Below are positions 62,731 to 64,000 of a stretch of 64,000 nt of DNA, in pieces. Source of the stretch: Taklimakanibacter lacteus (GTDB lineage Bacteria > Pseudomonadota > Alphaproteobacteria > Rhizobiales > Aestuariivirgaceae); assembly GCA_003576695.1 (NCBI GenBank), contig QOZQ01000001.1, positions 62,001 through 126,000 on the forward strand, written 5' to 3'. The translations under genes and the position numbers were made by a program. The notes below the pieces were generated by a model, which saw only the letters and a program-made list of their open reading frames with translations, searched no databases and had not been told where the DNA came from. Within the stretch, counting starts at the first letter, position 1, and every line of letters begins with the position of its first letter.

Positions 62731-63837
62731 ATGATACGCAAAACATTGGTTGCTGCCGCTGCCCTCGCCGCCATGGCGGGGAGCGCCTTTGCCGCCTCGG
62801 CCTGGACCGGGGGAGACGATCTGCCGACCAACCCGCTTGCCTGCGACGGAACACCTGGTGCCGCCGTGGCCAAGCCCTATGACGGCGGCGAGCCGACGGG
62901 CGCGCCTGACCGCAAGGGCAAGAAGATCACCGTCGTCGATGTGCCGAAGCTCATCGGCATCGGCTATTTCAACGCGACGTCGAAGGGCATTGCGGACGCG
63001 GCCATGGAGCTCGGCAATGTCGAGGCCAAGACCGACGGCCCGACGCAGGCCAATATCGACCAGCAGATCACCTTCATCGACAACTACATCACCAGCGGCG
63101 TCGACGGCATATTGTTCGCCGCCAATGACCCGGTGGCGATCGCGCCGGTCCTGAAGAAGGCGCTGTCCAAGGGCATCAATGTCGTGGGCTATGACGCCAA
63201 TTCGCAGCCCGATGCGCGCCAGTGGTTCGTCAACCAGGCCGAGTTCAACGGCATCGCCAAGGCGCTGATCGACAATATGGCCAAGGAAATCGGCGAGGAG
63301 AGCGCCTTCGCCATCGTCACCTCGACCTTCACCACGCCCAACCAAGCACGCTGGATCGCCGAGATGGCGGCCTATGCGGAGAAATGCCATCCCAAGATGA
63401 AGTGGCTGGAGACGGTGGAAGCGCAGGAGGACAACGTGCTCTCCTTCAACCAGGCCACGACCCTCATCAACAAATATGGCGATGAGCTCAAGGGCATCTT
63501 CGGCATGACGAGCGTCGCCACGCCGGCTTCGGCGGAAGCGGTGACCCAGGCCAGCAAATGCGGCACGATCGCCGTCGTCGGCCTCGCCACGCCCAATGCG
63601 ATGAAGCCTTATGTGGAGAAGGACTGCGTCAAGTCGGTGGTGCTGTGGAACCCGGTCGACCTCGGCTACGCCGCCATGCATGTGCTGCGCGCGGTCGCCG
63701 ATGGCGACCTGAAGGCCGGCGCCACCTCGGTCAAGGCCGGCAAGCTCGGCGAGCTCCAGGTCATCAACGGCTCGGAGATCCTGCTCGGCGCGCCCTTCGT
63801 CTTCTCGAAGGAGAATATCGGTCAGTTCGACTTCTAG
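62731..63837 (+). CDS. rhaS: sugar ABC transporter substrate-binding protein (rhamnose type, RhaS-like)
   Basis: A 368-residue periplasmic protein of the LacI-like family. The signal peptide is residues 1-21 (KTLVAAAALAAMAGSAFAA). The mature protein has GYFNATSKGIADAAMELGN, IDNYITSGVDGILFAAND and GYDANSQPDARQWFVNQ. AAGGAG six bases before the ATG fixes the start. It follows the permeases, an order differing from transporter operons that begin with the binding protein. It captures the sugar, probably rhamnose, for RhaPQT. Confidence 0.85.
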   Translation: MIRKTLVAAAALAAMAGSAFAASAWTGGDDLPTNPLACDGTPGAAVAKPYDGGEPTGAPDRKGKKITVVDVPKLIGIGYFNATSKGIADAAMELGNVEAKTDGPTQANIDQQITFIDNYITSGVDGILFAANDPVAIAPVLKKALSKGINVVGYDANSQPDARQWFVNQAEFNGIAKALIDNMAKEIGEESAFAIVTSTFTTPNQARWIAEMAAYAEKCHPKMKWLETVEAQEDNVLSFNQATTLINKYGDELKGIFGMTSVATPASAEAVTQASKCGTIAVVGLATPNAMKPYVEKDCVKSVVLWNPVDLGYAAMHVLRAVADGDLKAGATSVKAGKLGELQVINGSEILLGAPFVFSKENIGQFDF

Positions 63838-63860
63838 GGAACCGAGCTCTCTCCGGTGTT

Positions 63861-64000
63861 TCCCCTCTCCCGTTGCGTAGCAATGGGAGAGGGTGCCCGA
63901 CCTTGCTCCGCCGAAGCGGAAGTTTTCTGCTTTGCAGGAGCGTAAACTTCGGGCTTCGCGAAGGCGAGCAGCGTGGGTGAGGGCAATTCAGCATGAAAGG
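63861..64000. repeat. family B element (copy 4, cut by window end)
   Basis: It begins with the hairpin CCCCTCTCCCGTTGC to GCAATGGGAGAGGG, then carries the same insert (TTGCTCCGCCGAAGCGGAAG...) found in the copy at 19781. It lies after the rhaS-like gene; the second half is outside the window. No gene is seen after 63837. Confidence 0.8.

Overview
The window is a GC-rich chromosomal segment from an alphaproteobacterium, most likely a member of the Hyphomicrobiales (Rhizobiales). The basis is protein style (ehu/doe ectoine genes, a DeoR-linked rhamnose transporter, rhizobial-type S21 and CspA), dense ATGA-coupled operons and several families of short palindromic intergenic repeats typical of that order. 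The genus cannot be read from the sequence. No rRNA, tRNA, CRISPR array, IS element or phage was seen. Nearly everything is uptake and catabolism of small organic molecules.

Layout. (1) 1-8172: ectoine/hydroxyectoine use: ehuBCDA transporter, a GntR regulator, doeB and a truncated aldo/keto reductase on the minus strand; doeA and a second M24 hydrolase on the plus strand. (2) 8249-14724: peptide-type ABC transporter operon ending in a 3-oxoadipyl-CoA-type thiolase. (3) 14892-19739: two related FAD oxidoreductases (one broken by an in-frame amber codon), a metal-dependent cyclase-family hydrolase and a MarR regulator. (4) 20070-27724: a two-subunit indolepyruvate:ferredoxin oxidoreductase, a small unknown gene, a secreted VOC protein, a fused flavin monooxygenase/old-yellow-enzyme of the 2-aminobenzoyl-CoA (or salicylyl-CoA) type, and RidA. 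(5) 27895-32771: MttB-superfamily methyltransferase, TetR regulator and a dimethylglycine-dehydrogenase-like enzyme. (6) 32768-34356: small genes, S21, cold-shock protein. (7) 34487-41879: ribose-type sugar ABC transporter flanked by two SGNH hydrolases and a ROK repressor. (8) 41885-53217: FadJ-like protein, acyl-CoA dehydrogenase, enoyl-CoA hydratase, MarR, SDR, LLM monooxygenase, winged-helix regulator, 2-aminobenzoate-CoA ligase, kynureninase and tryptophan 2,3-dioxygenase. (9) 53275-57954: low-complexity secreted protein, M24 peptidase, rhamnose mutarotase, and a GNAT-GNAT-acyl carrier protein cluster. (10) 58010-63837: DeoR regulator and a four-gene rhamnose-type ABC transporter.

How it fits together. 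Blocks 2, 4 and 8 look like one dispersed pathway: tryptophan to kynurenine to anthranilate, activation to anthraniloyl-CoA, dearomatisation by the fused monooxygenase/reductase, enamine hydrolysis by RidA and beta-oxidation to acetyl-CoA units. The strongest new observation is that related palindromes (core CTTTAG, two or three bases, then T-rich/AAA) lie upstream of the transporter/thiolase operon (14771), the VOC-monooxygenase-RidA operon (24214 and 24247), the SDR-MarR-beta-oxidation operon (47632) and the ligase-kynU-kynA operon (49465). This suggests one MarR-type regulon spanning 45 kb. The cyclase-family hydrolase plus the 2-oxoacid:ferredoxin oxidoreductase may add a second entry (isatin to isatinate to anthranilate) or supply the missing formamidase step; this is inference.
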